A stretch of DNA of 64,000 nt from Imbroritus primus (GCA_000272025.2 AKCV02000014.1:19465-83464), one strand, 5' to 3'; counted from the first letter of the stretch, positions 16,840 to 25,701 are shown. A program made the numbers and translations. Notes: a model not told the origin generated them from the letters alone.

Positions 16840-17235
16840 TCAGTGCGCTTTGGTCCGCTTGGGCGGAGCTACGGTGAACGCAGCCTGCGCCTTCGCCTTG
16901 CGCTCGAACTGCTTGGCGATGTTTCCGCAGACCAGATCGCACAAGGAATAAACGGACTTGTCCGCAATGCTGTAGATGGCGCTGTTTCCGCGGCTTTCGC
17001 GTGCCACCAGACCGTGCTGGGTCAGCAGCGTCAGATGCCGCGAGATGTTGGCCGAGCTGTAACCGCACAACTGGGCGAGTTCGCCCACGCTGCGCTCCTG
17101 CTTGCGCAGCAGGTTGAGGATCTGCAGGCGCGTTGGCTCGGACAGCGCCTGGAAGTACGCCGCCACCTCTTCCAGCGCCTCGTCGGGAAGGTCTTCCATA
17201 TGTGTTGAGCATGCCAAAGGTAGATGAGTAGACAT
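16840..17235 (-). CDS. ArsR-family transcriptional repressor
   Basis: The ATG at 17235, with GAGG five bases upstream, gives 131 residues. The winged-helix core is YFQALSEPTRLQILNLLRKQ, then a recognition helix in LCGYSSANISRHLTLLTQHG. The C-terminal helix holds SLCDLVCGNIAKQF. The cysteines in LCGYSS and CDLVC could bind a metal or respond to thiol-reactive compounds; these differ from the BigR-type pair. It is divergent from the RND efflux operon, and a palindrome overlaps that operon's promoter, so it probably represses the pump. Its inducer is not evident from the sequence. Confidence 0.85.
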   Translation of the reverse strand: MSTHLPLACSTHMEDLPDEALEEVAAYFQALSEPTRLQILNLLRKQERSVGELAQLCGYSSANISRHLTLLTQHGLVARESRGNSAIYSIADKSVYSLCDLVCGNIAKQFERKAKAQAAFTVAPPKRTKAH

Positions 17236-17282
17236 GATGCCTCGGATCTTGATGATCTGCTGGTCTGTGAGCAACATGGTAC

Positions 17283-17311
17283 TTGACTATTTAACTATGT
17301 GCGCAAATAAT
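17283..17311 (+). promoter_or_regulatory. Promoter of the RND efflux operon with overlapping ArsR-type palindrome
   Basis: TTGACT (17283-17288), a 17-bp spacer and AATAAT (17306-17311) make a good sigma-70 promoter pointing to the adaptor gene. Within it TATTT (17288-17292) and AAATA (17305-17309) form a hyphenated inverted repeat of the kind bound by ArsR proteins. It lies between the divergent repressor and the efflux genes. Confidence 0.65.
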
Positions 17312-17368
17312 GAAGTAAAGTTCTTCACACTCATGCCTGACAGCGCTCCCTACCAGAAAGTGCCTTCC

Positions 17369-18436
17369 ATGCGCCACACCAGCTACACCCTTTGCTTCGC
17401 GGCTGTCGCCTTGATGGCGAGCCTGACTGCCTCCGCCCAGACGCCGCCCCAGCCATTGAAGGCCACCGCGGCGGTGGCCGCTGCGGGCACGACGACTTCG
17501 GCCTTCGATGGCGTCGTCGAAGCTGTTCGCCAGACGGTGATCGCGGCGCAGGTGCCCGGTGCGGTCATCCAGTTGGATGTCAAGGTGGGCGATCGTGTGA
17601 AAGCGGGCCAGGTGCTGCTGCGCATCGACGCCCGGGCGGCTGAGCAGAATGCCGCCGCCAGCGATGCCCAGGTGCAGGCAGCACGGTCATCCCTGGATCT
17701 GGCCACGAAGGACTTTGAGCGTCAGCAGCGGCTGTTCCAGAAGAACTACATCAGCCAGGCGGCCATGGAGCGCGCCGAGTCGGCTTACAAGTCGGCCCAA
17801 GCCCAGGCCAATGCGCTGCTCGCCCAGGCCAGGGCGTCGCGCACGCAGAGCGGCTACCACGTCGTGCGCGCACCCTTCGCTGGCGTAGTGTCCGAAGTGC
17901 CGGTATCCCTGGGCGACATGGCCATGCCTGGCCGGCCTCTGCTGACCCTGTATGACCCGACGGCTCTGCGCGTCACGGCGGCTGTGCCGCAGTCGGTGGC
18001 AGCGCGCATGCCGGCCGATCCGAAGCTGCGCATCGAACTGCCCGGCCTGCCGGCGGCGAGTGCATGGGTGGTCCCTGGAAATGTCCAACTGCTGCCCACC
18101 GTCGATGCAGCGACGCACACTGTGCAGTTGCGTGCCGAACTGCCTGGTGGCGTGGGCGCTACCGTCGCGCCCGGCATGTTCGCGCGGCTGTGGCTGCCGC
18201 TGGCACGCAGCGATGCCCCCGGTACAGCGCCAGGCGCTCTCCTGTCCGTGCCCGTGGAAGCCATCGTGCGTCGCGCCGAACTCACCGGCTTGTATGTACT
18301 GAATCCGCAAGGCAAACCCGTACTGCGCCAAGTCCGCCTCGGGCGGGCCACCGATGGCCGCGTCGAGATCCTGTCCGGACTGATGCCCGGTGAGCAGGTC
18401 GTGACCGATCCGCAATCCGCCGCGCGCGTGCGTTGA
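17369..18436 (+). CDS. RND efflux periplasmic adaptor (membrane fusion) protein
   Basis: The ATG at 17369 starts a 355-residue protein with a signal peptide ending LTASAQ. Lipoyl half-motifs flank a helical hairpin: GAVIQLDVKVGDRVKAGQVL, then the hairpin (DAQVQAARSSLDLATKDF to ARASRTQ), then HVVRAPFAGVVSEV. A beta-barrel and a C-terminal membrane-proximal domain follow. It links the inner-membrane pump to the TolC-like channel encoded downstream. The frame is open further upstream across the promoter, so the signal peptide decides the start. Confidence 0.88.
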   Translation: MRHTSYTLCFAAVALMASLTASAQTPPQPLKATAAVAAAGTTTSAFDGVVEAVRQTVIAAQVPGAVIQLDVKVGDRVKAGQVLLRIDARAAEQNAAASDAQVQAARSSLDLATKDFERQQRLFQKNYISQAAMERAESAYKSAQAQANALLAQARASRTQSGYHVVRAPFAGVVSEVPVSLGDMAMPGRPLLTLYDPTALRVTAAVPQSVAARMPADPKLRIELPGLPAASAWVVPGNVQLLPTVDAATHTVQLRAELPGGVGATVAPGMFARLWLPLARSDAPGTAPGALLSVPVEAIVRRAELTGLYVLNPQGKPVLRQVRLGRATDGRVEILSGLMPGEQVVTDPQSAARVR

Positions 18437-18444
18437 GGCCGGTC

Positions 18445-21400
18445 ATGACGAAAACACGATCCACCACTACCGGCGCGCCTGCCATGGGCGTTTCGGGCCG
18501 CATCGCCGCCTTTTTCCAGCGAGCACAGATCACGCCACTGCTGGCACTGCTCGCGCTGTTGCTCGGCCTGTTCGCCGTGGGCGTGACCCCACGCGAAGAG
18601 GAGCCGCAGATCAACGTCACGATGGCGAATGTGCTGATCCCCTTCCCGGGGGCTGCGGTGCGCGACGTGGAACAGATGGTGGCCGTGCCGGCAGAGCAGG
18701 TGCTGAGCCAGATCCTGGATGTCGAGCATGTGATGTCGGTGTCCCGTCCTGGTCTGGCCGTGCTGACCGTCCAGTTCAAGGTCGGCGTGACCCGCACCGA
18801 GGCGCTGGTGCGGCTGTACGACACGGTGAACTCGAACGCCGACTGGCTGCCCAAGGGGCTTGGTGTGCTCGAACCGATCATCAAGCCCAAGGGCATCGAT
18901 GATGTGCCAATCGTCACGTTGACGCTGTTCAGCGAGAACGCGTCGACCGGCGCATTCGACCTGGAGCGTGTCGCGCACAGTGTCGAGGCGGACCTCAAGC
19001 GTGTGCCCGGCACCCGCGAAGTGACCACGATCGGTGGCCCGGGCCGAGCGGTGATGGTGCAGATCGACCCGGTGCGCATGAGCGGCGTCGGCGTCACGGT
19101 GCCGGAACTGCGCCAGGCGCTGCTGTCGGCCAATCTGGGGCTTCCTGTCGGCGAGTTGATCGCAGGCAACCGTTCGGTGGCCATCGAGTCCGGGCCTTTC
19201 CTGCGCCATGCCGACGAGGTGGCCGATCTGGTGGTCGGCGTGCGGGCCGGCAAGCCGGTCTTCCTGCGGGACGTGGCGCAGGTGCGCGATGGTCCACTTC
19301 CGGCCAGCCGTTATGTCTGGCATGGCGTTGCCGGCAAGGACGGCGCCGCGCCGGCCGAGTATCCAGCGGTCACTATCGTGGTGACGAAGAAGGCGGGTGA
19401 AAACGCCATCGACGTGGCCAACGCCGTGATGAAGCGGGTGGAAGGTCTGCGCAACACCGTCATTCCTGGCGATGTCCAGGTGGCGGAAACGCGCAACTAC
19501 GGCGCCTCTGCCAACGACAAGGCGCAGACCCTGATGAAGAAGCTGCTGTTCGCTACCGCGTCGGTGGTGGCGCTGGTTTTCTTCGCGCTCGGCCGGCGCG
19601 AGGCGGCCATCGTCGGCAGCGCGGTGGTGCTGACGCTGACGGTGACCTTGTTCGCGTCCTGGGCCTGGGGTTTCACGCTCAACCGCGTATCGCTGTTCGC
19701 GCTGATCTTCTCGATCGGCATCCTGGTGGATGACGCCATCGTCGTGGTCGAGAACATCCATCGGCACCAGCAGCTCTACCCCGGCAAGTCGCTGGCGGCG
19801 ATCATCCCGGGTGCCGTGGACGAAGTGGGGGGGCCGACCATCCTGGCGACGCTGACCGTGATCGCCGCGCTGCTGCCCATGGCCTTCGTGACGGGCTTGA
19901 TGGGCCCGTACATGAGCCCGATCCCGATCAATGCCAGCATGGGCATGCTGTTGTCCCTGGCCATCGCCTTCGTCGTCACGCCCTGGCTGGCTCGGCTGTG
20001 GATGAAGGCGGTACCGGCTGCTGCGCATGGCGACGGCGGGCCGCACACGGCGACCCACTCCGGCCTGGCCGCGAAGATCGCGCCGGTCTTTGAGCGGATC
20101 TTCCGCCCACTGCTGGACGAGCGGCGTGGCTCGCGCAACCGCAGCCTGCTGGGCCTGGGGGTCGCGCTGCTGATCGCGGCATCGCTGGCGCTGCCGGCCA
20201 CCGGCTCGGTGCTGCTGAAGATGCTGCCCTTCGACAACAAGTCGGAGTTCCAGGTCATCGTTGACATGCCCGCCGGCACGCCGGTGGAGCAGACGGCCGC
20301 AGTCCTGCACGAGCTGGGCAGCTACCTGGCGACAGTGCCCGAAGTCACCGACTACCAGGCCTATGCCGGTACCGCGGCGCCGATCAACTTCAATGGCCTG
20401 GTACGCCAATACTATTTGCGTGCCGGCGGCAACGTCGGCGACCTGCAGGTCAATCTGGTGGACAAGACCGCGCGCAAGGACCAGAGCCATGCCATCGCAA
20501 CCCGCGTGCGGCCCGAACTGCAGAAGATCGGTGAGCGCTTCGGCGCCAACGTCAAGGTGGTCGAAGTGCCGCCGGGCCCGCCGGTGCTCTCTCCCATCGT
20601 GGCGGAGATCTATGGCCCGGATGCGGCCGGTCGGCATCAGGTCGCCAAGGCCGTGCGCGCCGTGTTCGAGCGCACGCCTGGCGTGGTGGACGTGGACGAC
20701 AGCAGCATTGCTGCGGCACCGAAGACGATGCTGCTGGTGGACCGGCAGAAGGCCTCCATGCTCGGCGTGCCGCAGCAGGCCATCGTCACCACGCTGCGCG
20801 CCGGACTGGCCGGCGAGGCCACGGCCTTTCTGCATGACGAGACCAAGTACCCGGCGGCCGCGGTGCTGCAATTGCCGCCCGAGCAGCACGGCGACCTGAA
20901 CGCCCTGCTGCAGCTCACAGTGCGCAGCGCCGATGGGAAGCCGGTGCCTATCCGGGAACTCGTCACCCTGAGTGACCAGGTGAGCGAGCAGCCGATCTAC
21001 CACAAGGATCTGTTGCCGGTGAACTTCGTCGTGGCCGACATGGCCGGCGCGCTCGACAGCCCGCTCTACGGCATGTTCCAGATGCGCGGAGAACTCGCCC
21101 AGATCGCCACGCCAGGCGGCGGCACGCTGCAGGAGTATTTCATCCGCCAGCCAGACGACGCCTGGCGCGACTACGCGCTGAAGTGGGATGGCGAGTGGCA
21201 GGTGACCTATGAAACCTTCCGCGACATGGGTCTGGCCTATGGCGTCGGCCTCGTGCTGATCTACCTGCTGGTCGTGGCGCAGTTCGGGTCCTACCTAACA
21301 CCGTTGATCATCATGGCGCCGATCCCCTTGACCATCATCGGCGTGATGCCAGGCCACGCCGTGCTGGGCGCGCAGTACACCGCCACCAGCATGATCGGAA

Positions 21401-21777
21401 TGATCGCGCTCGCCGGCATCATCGTGCGCAACTCCATCCTGCTGGTGGACTTCATCAACCTGCAGGTGCGCGAAGGCGTGGAGTTCAAGCAGGCCATCGT
21501 GCGCTCGGCCATCACACGCGCCCAGCCCATCGTGCTGACCGGGCTGGCTGCCATGTTGGGCGCCTTCTTCATCCTCGACGACCCAATCTTCAACGGCCTG
21601 GCGATCTCGCTGATCTTCGGCATCTTCGTCTCGACCGTGTTGACCCTGGTCGTGATCCCCATTCTCTATTTCATCGCGTACCGGAACCGGCTGGGCGCGA
21701 TCGCGGGCCGCGAAGAGCCCGAGGAACCCATCACGTCGCCCCCCGCAACCCTGTCCACTCAAGGAGAAACACCATGA
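18445..21777 (+). CDS. RND efflux transporter permease
   Basis: This 1110-residue inner-membrane pump has twelve membrane segments and two large periplasmic loops. The helix-4 proton relay appears as FSIGILVDDAIVVVENIH (Asp-Asp pair, near residue 430), and the second half carries MIALAGIIVRNSILLVDFI. The start TPREEEPQINVTMANVLIPF is typical of the hydrophobe/amphiphile-type pumps related to AcrB rather than metal-specific CusA. The ATG is 8 bp after the adaptor stop. The operon goes on with a DUF2892 protein, thioredoxin, outer membrane channel and rhodanese, so the substrate may be a thiol-reactive or sulfur compound. Confidence 0.9.
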   Translation: MTKTRSTTTGAPAMGVSGRIAAFFQRAQITPLLALLALLLGLFAVGVTPREEEPQINVTMANVLIPFPGAAVRDVEQMVAVPAEQVLSQILDVEHVMSVSRPGLAVLTVQFKVGVTRTEALVRLYDTVNSNADWLPKGLGVLEPIIKPKGIDDVPIVTLTLFSENASTGAFDLERVAHSVEADLKRVPGTREVTTIGGPGRAVMVQIDPVRMSGVGVTVPELRQALLSANLGLPVGELIAGNRSVAIESGPFLRHADEVADLVVGVRAGKPVFLRDVAQVRDGPLPASRYVWHGVAGKDGAAPAEYPAVTIVVTKKAGENAIDVANAVMKRVEGLRNTVIPGDVQVAETRNYGASANDKAQTLMKKLLFATASVVALVFFALGRREAAIVGSAVVLTLTVTLFASWAWGFTLNRVSLFALIFSIGILVDDAIVVVENIHRHQQLYPGKSLAAIIPGAVDEVGGPTILATLTVIAALLPMAFVTGLMGPYMSPIPINASMGMLLSLAIAFVVTPWLARLWMKAVPAAAHGDGGPHTATHSGLAAKIAPVFERIFRPLLDERRGSRNRSLLGLGVALLIAASLALPATGSVLLKMLPFDNKSEFQVIVDMPAGTPVEQTAAVLHELGSYLATVPEVTDYQAYAGTAAPINFNGLVRQYYLRAGGNVGDLQVNLVDKTARKDQSHAIATRVRPELQKIGERFGANVKVVEVPPGPPVLSPIVAEIYGPDAAGRHQVAKAVRAVFERTPGVVDVDDSSIAAAPKTMLLVDRQKASMLGVPQQAIVTTLRAGLAGEATAFLHDETKYPAAAVLQLPPEQHGDLNALLQLTVRSADGKPVPIRELVTLSDQVSEQPIYHKDLLPVNFVVADMAGALDSPLYGMFQMRGELAQIATPGGGTLQEYFIRQPDDAWRDYALKWDGEWQVTYETFRDMGLAYGVGLVLIYLLVVAQFGSYLTPLIIMAPIPLTIIGVMPGHAVLGAQYTATSMIGMIALAGIIVRNSILLVDFINLQVREGVEFKQAIVRSAITRAQPIVLTGLAAMLGAFFILDDPIFNGLAISLIFGIFVSTVLTLVVIPILYFIAYRNRLGAIAGREEPEEPITSPPATLSTQGETP

Positions 21778-21983
21778 CTTCCTGGCAACTCGTTCGCGTC
21801 ATCGCAGGCACCTTCATCCTGCTGTCGCTGGCCCTGGGCATTCCCGGCAGCCCGATCTTCGTCAATCAGTGGTGGCTGGCTTTCACCGCCTTCGTCGGGG
21901 TGAACCTGCTGCAAAGCGGATTGACCAAGTGGTGCCTGATGGAATCCATTCTGCGCAAGCTCGGCATGCGCCAGGGGGCCTGA
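21774..21983 (+). CDS. DUF2892 (YgaP-like) small membrane protein
   Basis: This 69-residue protein starts within the RND stop codon (ATGA overlap) behind AAGGAG. It has two hydrophobic helices around PGSPIFVNQWWLAFTAFVG and ends NLLQSGLTKWCLMESILRKL, with one cysteine just after the second helix. It is a second, divergent copy of the domain seen at 11226. Coupling to an RND pump and a thioredoxin is unusual. A role in passing sulfur or electrons at the membrane is only a guess. Confidence 0.82.
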   Translation: MTSWQLVRVIAGTFILLSLALGIPGSPIFVNQWWLAFTAFVGVNLLQSGLTKWCLMESILRKLGMRQGA

Positions 21984-21985
21984 CC

Positions 21986-22417
21986 ATGCACGTCGGCTGC
22001 CCCGCCTGCGGGACGATCAACCGCGTCCCCGACGAACGCCCGTCCGGCGAGCCGGTCTGTGGTCGTTGTGGCACTGAACTGATGGCGGCCAAGCCCGCAT
22101 CGCTGAGCGACGCGACCTTCGAACGCTACGTCACACGCAACGATCAGCCGGTGCTGGTGGACTTCTGGGCCAGTTGGTGCGGCCCCTGCAAGATGATGGC
22201 ACCGCATTTCGAGGCGGCTGCCGCGGAACTACCCGATGTGCGTTTCGCCAAGCTCGACATCGATGCCAATCCGCAAGCCGTGTCGGCCAGCGCCATTCGC
22301 AGCGTCCCAACGCTCATCCTGTATCGCGCTGGCAAGGAAGTGGCACGCCACTCGGGAGTGATGGCCGCTGGCGACTTGGTGCGCTGGGTACGAAACCAAC
22401 TCGCGCAGAAGGGATGA
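21986..22417 (+). CDS. trxC: Thioredoxin with N-terminal zinc ribbon (TrxC-like)
   Basis: This 143-residue protein has two CxxC pairs at Cys5/Cys8 and Cys25/Cys28, forming the zinc ribbon of thioredoxin 2. The thioredoxin fold follows with active site WASWCGPCKMM (Cys65, Cys68) and the cis-proline loop SVPTLIL. It reduces disulfides and persulfides in the cytoplasm. The ATG is 2 bp after the DUF2892 stop, and the TolC-like gene follows immediately. Co-transcription with a pump suggests defence against electrophiles or reactive sulfur. Confidence 0.92.
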   Translation: MHVGCPACGTINRVPDERPSGEPVCGRCGTELMAAKPASLSDATFERYVTRNDQPVLVDFWASWCGPCKMMAPHFEAAAAELPDVRFAKLDIDANPQAVSASAIRSVPTLILYRAGKEVARHSGVMAAGDLVRWVRNQLAQKG

Positions 22418-22422
22418 ATTCC

Positions 22423-23820
22423 ATGAAGAAGCGCATTTCAAAGGCTTTGTGGATCTCGTTGCTGGCTGCGCCCCTGTATTGCCAGACGCAAGTGGCGATG
22501 GCCGCCGGGCTCATGGAGGCTTGGCAAGCGGCGACGCAGAACGACAAGGAATACGCTGTCGCCCGCGCGGCCCATGCAGCAGCCCAGCCGCGCCGTGACC
22601 AGGCCGCGGCGCTGTGGCGACCGACTGTCGGCGTGGTCGGCTCGGTGGGGGTAGCCACGAACGAGTCCGAAACGCGAGGTGCGCAGTTCAGCGCCCCTGG
22701 GTTCGGACAATCCAGTGGCGTAGGCTTCAGCACCTCCGTGACCAACGGCACCGCCTCGCGCTGGGCTATAGCAGCGACACAGCCGCTCTACAACCCGAAG
22801 CGGCGCGCCGAACAACAGCAGCTTTCCACCTCAGCCGACCTGGCAGATCTTCAATGGCAGGCAGCAGAACAGACGCTGATGCTCCGCACGGTGGAGCGCT
22901 ATCTCGATCTGGCCCTTGCCGAGGAAGCCGTGCGCGTACATCGGCAGCAACTCGATGCCGTCGAGAAGGCGGCGGTCGAAGCGCAGGACCGTTTCAAGCT
23001 TGGGGATGCACCCATTACCGATACCCATGAGGCAGGCGCACGCCTCGCGGCACTGCGCGCACAGGTACTGGCGGCCGAGAGCGACGTGCTGGTCAAGCGC
23101 AATCTGCTGGCGAACACCACAGGATTGTCTCTCGGTGCTCTGGCGGCCCGCCTTCCTGGCCGCGGCGCAGGACAGACATCACCGCTACAGCCGTTGGACT
23201 TCTGGCTGAATGAGGCGCAGTCGGGCAATCTAGAAATTCGTACCCAACTGCTGGCGGCCGATGTCGCGAGGCAAGAGGCGACGAAGTACGGCCGGAGTTC
23301 GTCCGCCACCGTCGATCTCGTCGCCCAGGTGGGACGTGATCGACTGAGCGGCAGTGGCGATTTTGGGTCGGCCAGCAACACGGGCACGAACTGGATGATC
23401 GGCATCCAGTTCTCGATGCCGCTTTTCACCGGCGGATACCGCAGCGCCAAGGAAGAAGAGGCGCTGCGACTGGCGGATAAGGCCGCAGCCGAGGTAGAGC
23501 GCACGCGAGAGCAAGTCGCGCAGCAGGTGCGCTTGGCCTGGCTGGGGCTGAGCGTTGGCGCCGAACGTGTCCGGGCGCTGGAACAGGCGCTCAATGCCAG
23601 CCTGGCAAGGCTCGATGCCACGCGCCTCGGACGCGAGGTCGGCGAGCGCACCACGCTGGACCTCCTCAACGCCGAGAACGAATCCGCCACCTCCAGGCTT
23701 GCGCTTGCCCAAGCTCGCATCGGTCTGTTGATGGACCGGCTCCGACTGGCCGCGCTGATCGGCCGCCTGGATGAGGCTGCTTTGCAGGTAGCCGATGGCG
23801 AACTTGCGGCGTCACTTTGA
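22423..23820 (+). CDS. TolC-family outer membrane channel
   Basis: The ATG at 22423, nine bases after AAGGG, gives 465 residues. An ATG three codons upstream overlaps the trxC stop and is an alternative. The signal peptide ends AQVAMAAG-like, then LMEAWQAATQNDKEYAVARA begins the first helical repeat. The second repeat starts near GNLEIRTQLLAADVARQEATK. IQFSMPLFTGG marks the conserved outer membrane strand. It is the outer-membrane exit for the adaptor and pump encoded just upstream. Confidence 0.9.
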   Translation: MKKRISKALWISLLAAPLYCQTQVAMAAGLMEAWQAATQNDKEYAVARAAHAAAQPRRDQAAALWRPTVGVVGSVGVATNESETRGAQFSAPGFGQSSGVGFSTSVTNGTASRWAIAATQPLYNPKRRAEQQQLSTSADLADLQWQAAEQTLMLRTVERYLDLALAEEAVRVHRQQLDAVEKAAVEAQDRFKLGDAPITDTHEAGARLAALRAQVLAAESDVLVKRNLLANTTGLSLGALAARLPGRGAGQTSPLQPLDFWLNEAQSGNLEIRTQLLAADVARQEATKYGRSSSATVDLVAQVGRDRLSGSGDFGSASNTGTNWMIGIQFSMPLFTGGYRSAKEEEALRLADKAAAEVERTREQVAQQVRLAWLGLSVGAERVRALEQALNASLARLDATRLGREVGERTTLDLLNAENESATSRLALAQARIGLLMDRLRLAALIGRLDEAALQVADGELAASL

Positions 23821-23842
23821 AACGACACGGGAAACTGATCTC

Positions 23843-24202
23843 ATGAGCTGGTTAGCGAAGATTCTCAGGGCCTCTTGCTTCCGTTTTAATCCACCGGCAG
23901 GTAAGTCGCCCGCCGAAATGCTGTCGGCAGGCGCCGTCTTGGTTGACGTCCGCTCCGCCGGGGAGTTTGCTGCAGGGCACATCGAAGGAGCGCTGTGGCT
24001 ACCGCTTGACCGTATCCACTTAGACATTGCGACCGCTGTGCCCACTCGGACCCAGCCTTTGATCCTGTATTGCCGCTCGGGCGCGCGCTCCCAACGTGCC
24101 TGCAAAATCGTTGAGCAGATGGGATGTAGCCATGCGATCAACGGAGGCGGGGTGGGCGCACTTTCGAAGTTGTTGAACCGGCCGGTCGTTGGTGGGCAGT
24201 GA
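23843..24202 (+). CDS. Rhodanese-domain protein
   Basis: This 119-residue protein has VLVDVRSAGEFAAGHIEGAL (residues 32-51) and the active-site loop LYCRSGARSQ with Cys77. It is a single-domain sulfurtransferase that could carry sulfane sulfur to cyanide, sulfite or thiols. It starts 22 bp after the TolC-like gene and appears to end the efflux operon. The N terminus (SWLAKILRA) is amphipathic and may touch the membrane. Confidence 0.88.
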   Translation: MSWLAKILRASCFRFNPPAGKSPAEMLSAGAVLVDVRSAGEFAAGHIEGALWLPLDRIHLDIATAVPTRTQPLILYCRSGARSQRACKIVEQMGCSHAINGGGVGALSKLLNRPVVGGQ

Positions 24203-24644
24203 CGCACTTCATTTGCGAGCGCGCAATCGCGGCCCTCGGCAAGGGCACGCAGGATGTGGGCTCTAAGGCTTCTTTTCGCCACAGTCTTGTTTGGGCGCTC
24301 ACGACGAGACGCTGCTGCGGGGGCTAGTCGCCACCGTCGTCCTGCGCGCCATCGAGTATTTACCTACTCGACCGTTGCTCGCAGTCACGTTGGACGTGCT
24401 CACGCTGGTGATCGCAGGTGAGTTGTGATTTAGCCGGACGTGGCGGGTGTCGCGTAGACACGTACTGCGTGCTCTCGCGTCCATCGCGACTCGCTCGTCA
24501 ACCAGGCGGTGCGGCGCTGGCTGACGAGATGAGGCTGGTATCGAGGCTGTGGCAGGAGGTGACCGAAAGAGCAACAGCAGGCATCGATTTGAATCCGATG
24601 GGTCGGATCGGCCGAGCTAGAAGAAGGCGAACAAGGAGTACGCA
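24203..24644. other. 442-bp gap with a possible membrane-protein remnant
   Basis: An open frame of about 50 codons (24267-24428, plus strand) without a start reads HDETLLRGLVATVVLRAIEY and then a hydrophobic tail ending LTLVIAGEL. It looks like the degraded end of a membrane-protein gene. The remaining sequence up to the LysR gene holds no gene I can support. Confidence 0.35.
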
Positions 24645-25550
24645 ATGGAACTGAGATTGCTGCGCTACTTCGAGGCGGTGGCCGAGGAACTGCACCTGGC
24701 GCGCGCAGCCGATCGGCTGGGCATTGATCAATCGCCACTGTCGCGCGCGATGCGCGACCTCGAACAAGCGCTGGGTGTGGCGCTGTTCGACCGCAGTAGC
24801 CGGCAGACGCGCCTGACCTGGGCCGGCCAAGTGTTACTGGTGGAGTGCCGCCGCGTGCTAGCGACCCTGGATCAGGCGATCCAGGCCACCAAGAGCGCCG
24901 CGCAGGGCTACCAGAGCCACCTGCGCATCGCCATCTGCGACAGCCTGGCTCAGCCACGCATCGCCACCTTGCTCGCGCGCAGCCGTGAGGATGAGCCCGA
25001 GTTGGAGATTCGCGTCTTCGAGTTGCCGTTCTCGCAGCAGCTCAGGGGCCTGCACACCGACCTGCTGGACGTGGGCTTTGCGCTGTCGGGGACGGTTAGC
25101 GATGGCGTCGTGGCCGAATCGGTGTGGACTGATCCGCTGTCAGTGATCGTGCCGGCACGGCACCCGCTCCTGGCGCACAAGGAGGTCAAGCTTGCCGACG
25201 CACTGAAGTTTCCGTTGGTTCTGTGCCACCCGGACGCTGCCTCGGGCTGCCATGACCAGATTCAGGCAATGCTCGACGGCACGGCGCTGCCGTTGAAGGT
25301 GGTCGATCACGTGACTAGCTTAGGGGTGATGCTGACGCTGGTGGGTGCGGGCTACGGGATCGGGTTTGCGATCGCCTCGCAGGTTCAGGCGCTGAGCAGG
25401 CCGGACATCGCGATGCGGCCGCTGGCAGGCATGCCGGTGCTATCGACATATCTGCTGCGTCGCCAGGGCGAGCCTTCCGAGCCTCTAAAGCGCTTCATCG
25501 GGCGAGTGAAGCGCTTGGGGCCTCCGCCGACCGGTGCGCCCAGCGCCTGA
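24645..25550 (+). CDS. LysR-family transcriptional regulator
   Basis: This 301-residue protein opens MELRLLRYFEAVAEELHLAR with the winged HTH ARAADRLGIDQSPLSRAMRDLEQALG, then an effector-binding domain containing VGFALSGTVSDGVVAE and VGAGYGIGFAIASQV. AAGGAG lies nine bases before the ATG. It is the last gene before the island's right end. LysR regulators occur at the ends of several integrative elements, so it may control transfer or cargo. No obvious divergent target gene is present. Confidence 0.9.
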   Translation: MELRLLRYFEAVAEELHLARAADRLGIDQSPLSRAMRDLEQALGVALFDRSSRQTRLTWAGQVLLVECRRVLATLDQAIQATKSAAQGYQSHLRIAICDSLAQPRIATLLARSREDEPELEIRVFELPFSQQLRGLHTDLLDVGFALSGTVSDGVVAESVWTDPLSVIVPARHPLLAHKEVKLADALKFPLVLCHPDAASGCHDQIQAMLDGTALPLKVVDHVTSLGVMLTLVGAGYGIGFAIASQVQALSRPDIAMRPLAGMPVLSTYLLRRQGEPSEPLKRFIGRVKRLGPPPTGAPSA

Positions 25551-25604
25551 GCGTTCCTTGTTGGCTGCGGGTAGCCGTCCCCAGACGATGATGGAAGCGT
25601 TGCG

Positions 25605-25631
25605 TTGACTAGCGCGACCGACTGGTACAAT
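25605..25631 (+). promoter_or_regulatory. Outward-facing promoter at the island end
   Basis: TTGACT (25605-25610), a 15-bp spacer and TACAAT (25626-25631) preceded by TGG (an extended -10) form a promoter that points out of the island toward the attachment site 71 bp away. No gene lies immediately downstream in the integrated state. In ICEclc a comparable end promoter drives the integrase once the element circularises, and this may be its counterpart. Confidence 0.5.
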
Positions 25632-25654
25632 ATGTGGCCTATTTCCGTGTAGCG

Positions 25655-25686
25655 AACGGGAGAAACCCGTTATTAATCAATGGGTT
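25655..25686. repeat. Nested inverted repeats inside the island end
   Basis: AACGGG and CCCGTT (25655-25671) form a 6-bp stem with a five-base loop. Overlapping it, AACCC (25664-25668) pairs with GGGTT (25682-25686). They lie between the outward promoter and the attachment site, where integrase or excisionase arm sites would be expected. Confidence 0.4.
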
Positions 25687-25701
25687 GGCTGATTGGACTT
25701 G

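Noticed and set aside
17854..21003. Minus-strand open frame of over 1000 codons opposite the RND pump
   Set aside because: It has low-complexity Arg/His/Gln composition and no domains, and the RND gene on the other strand is unambiguous.
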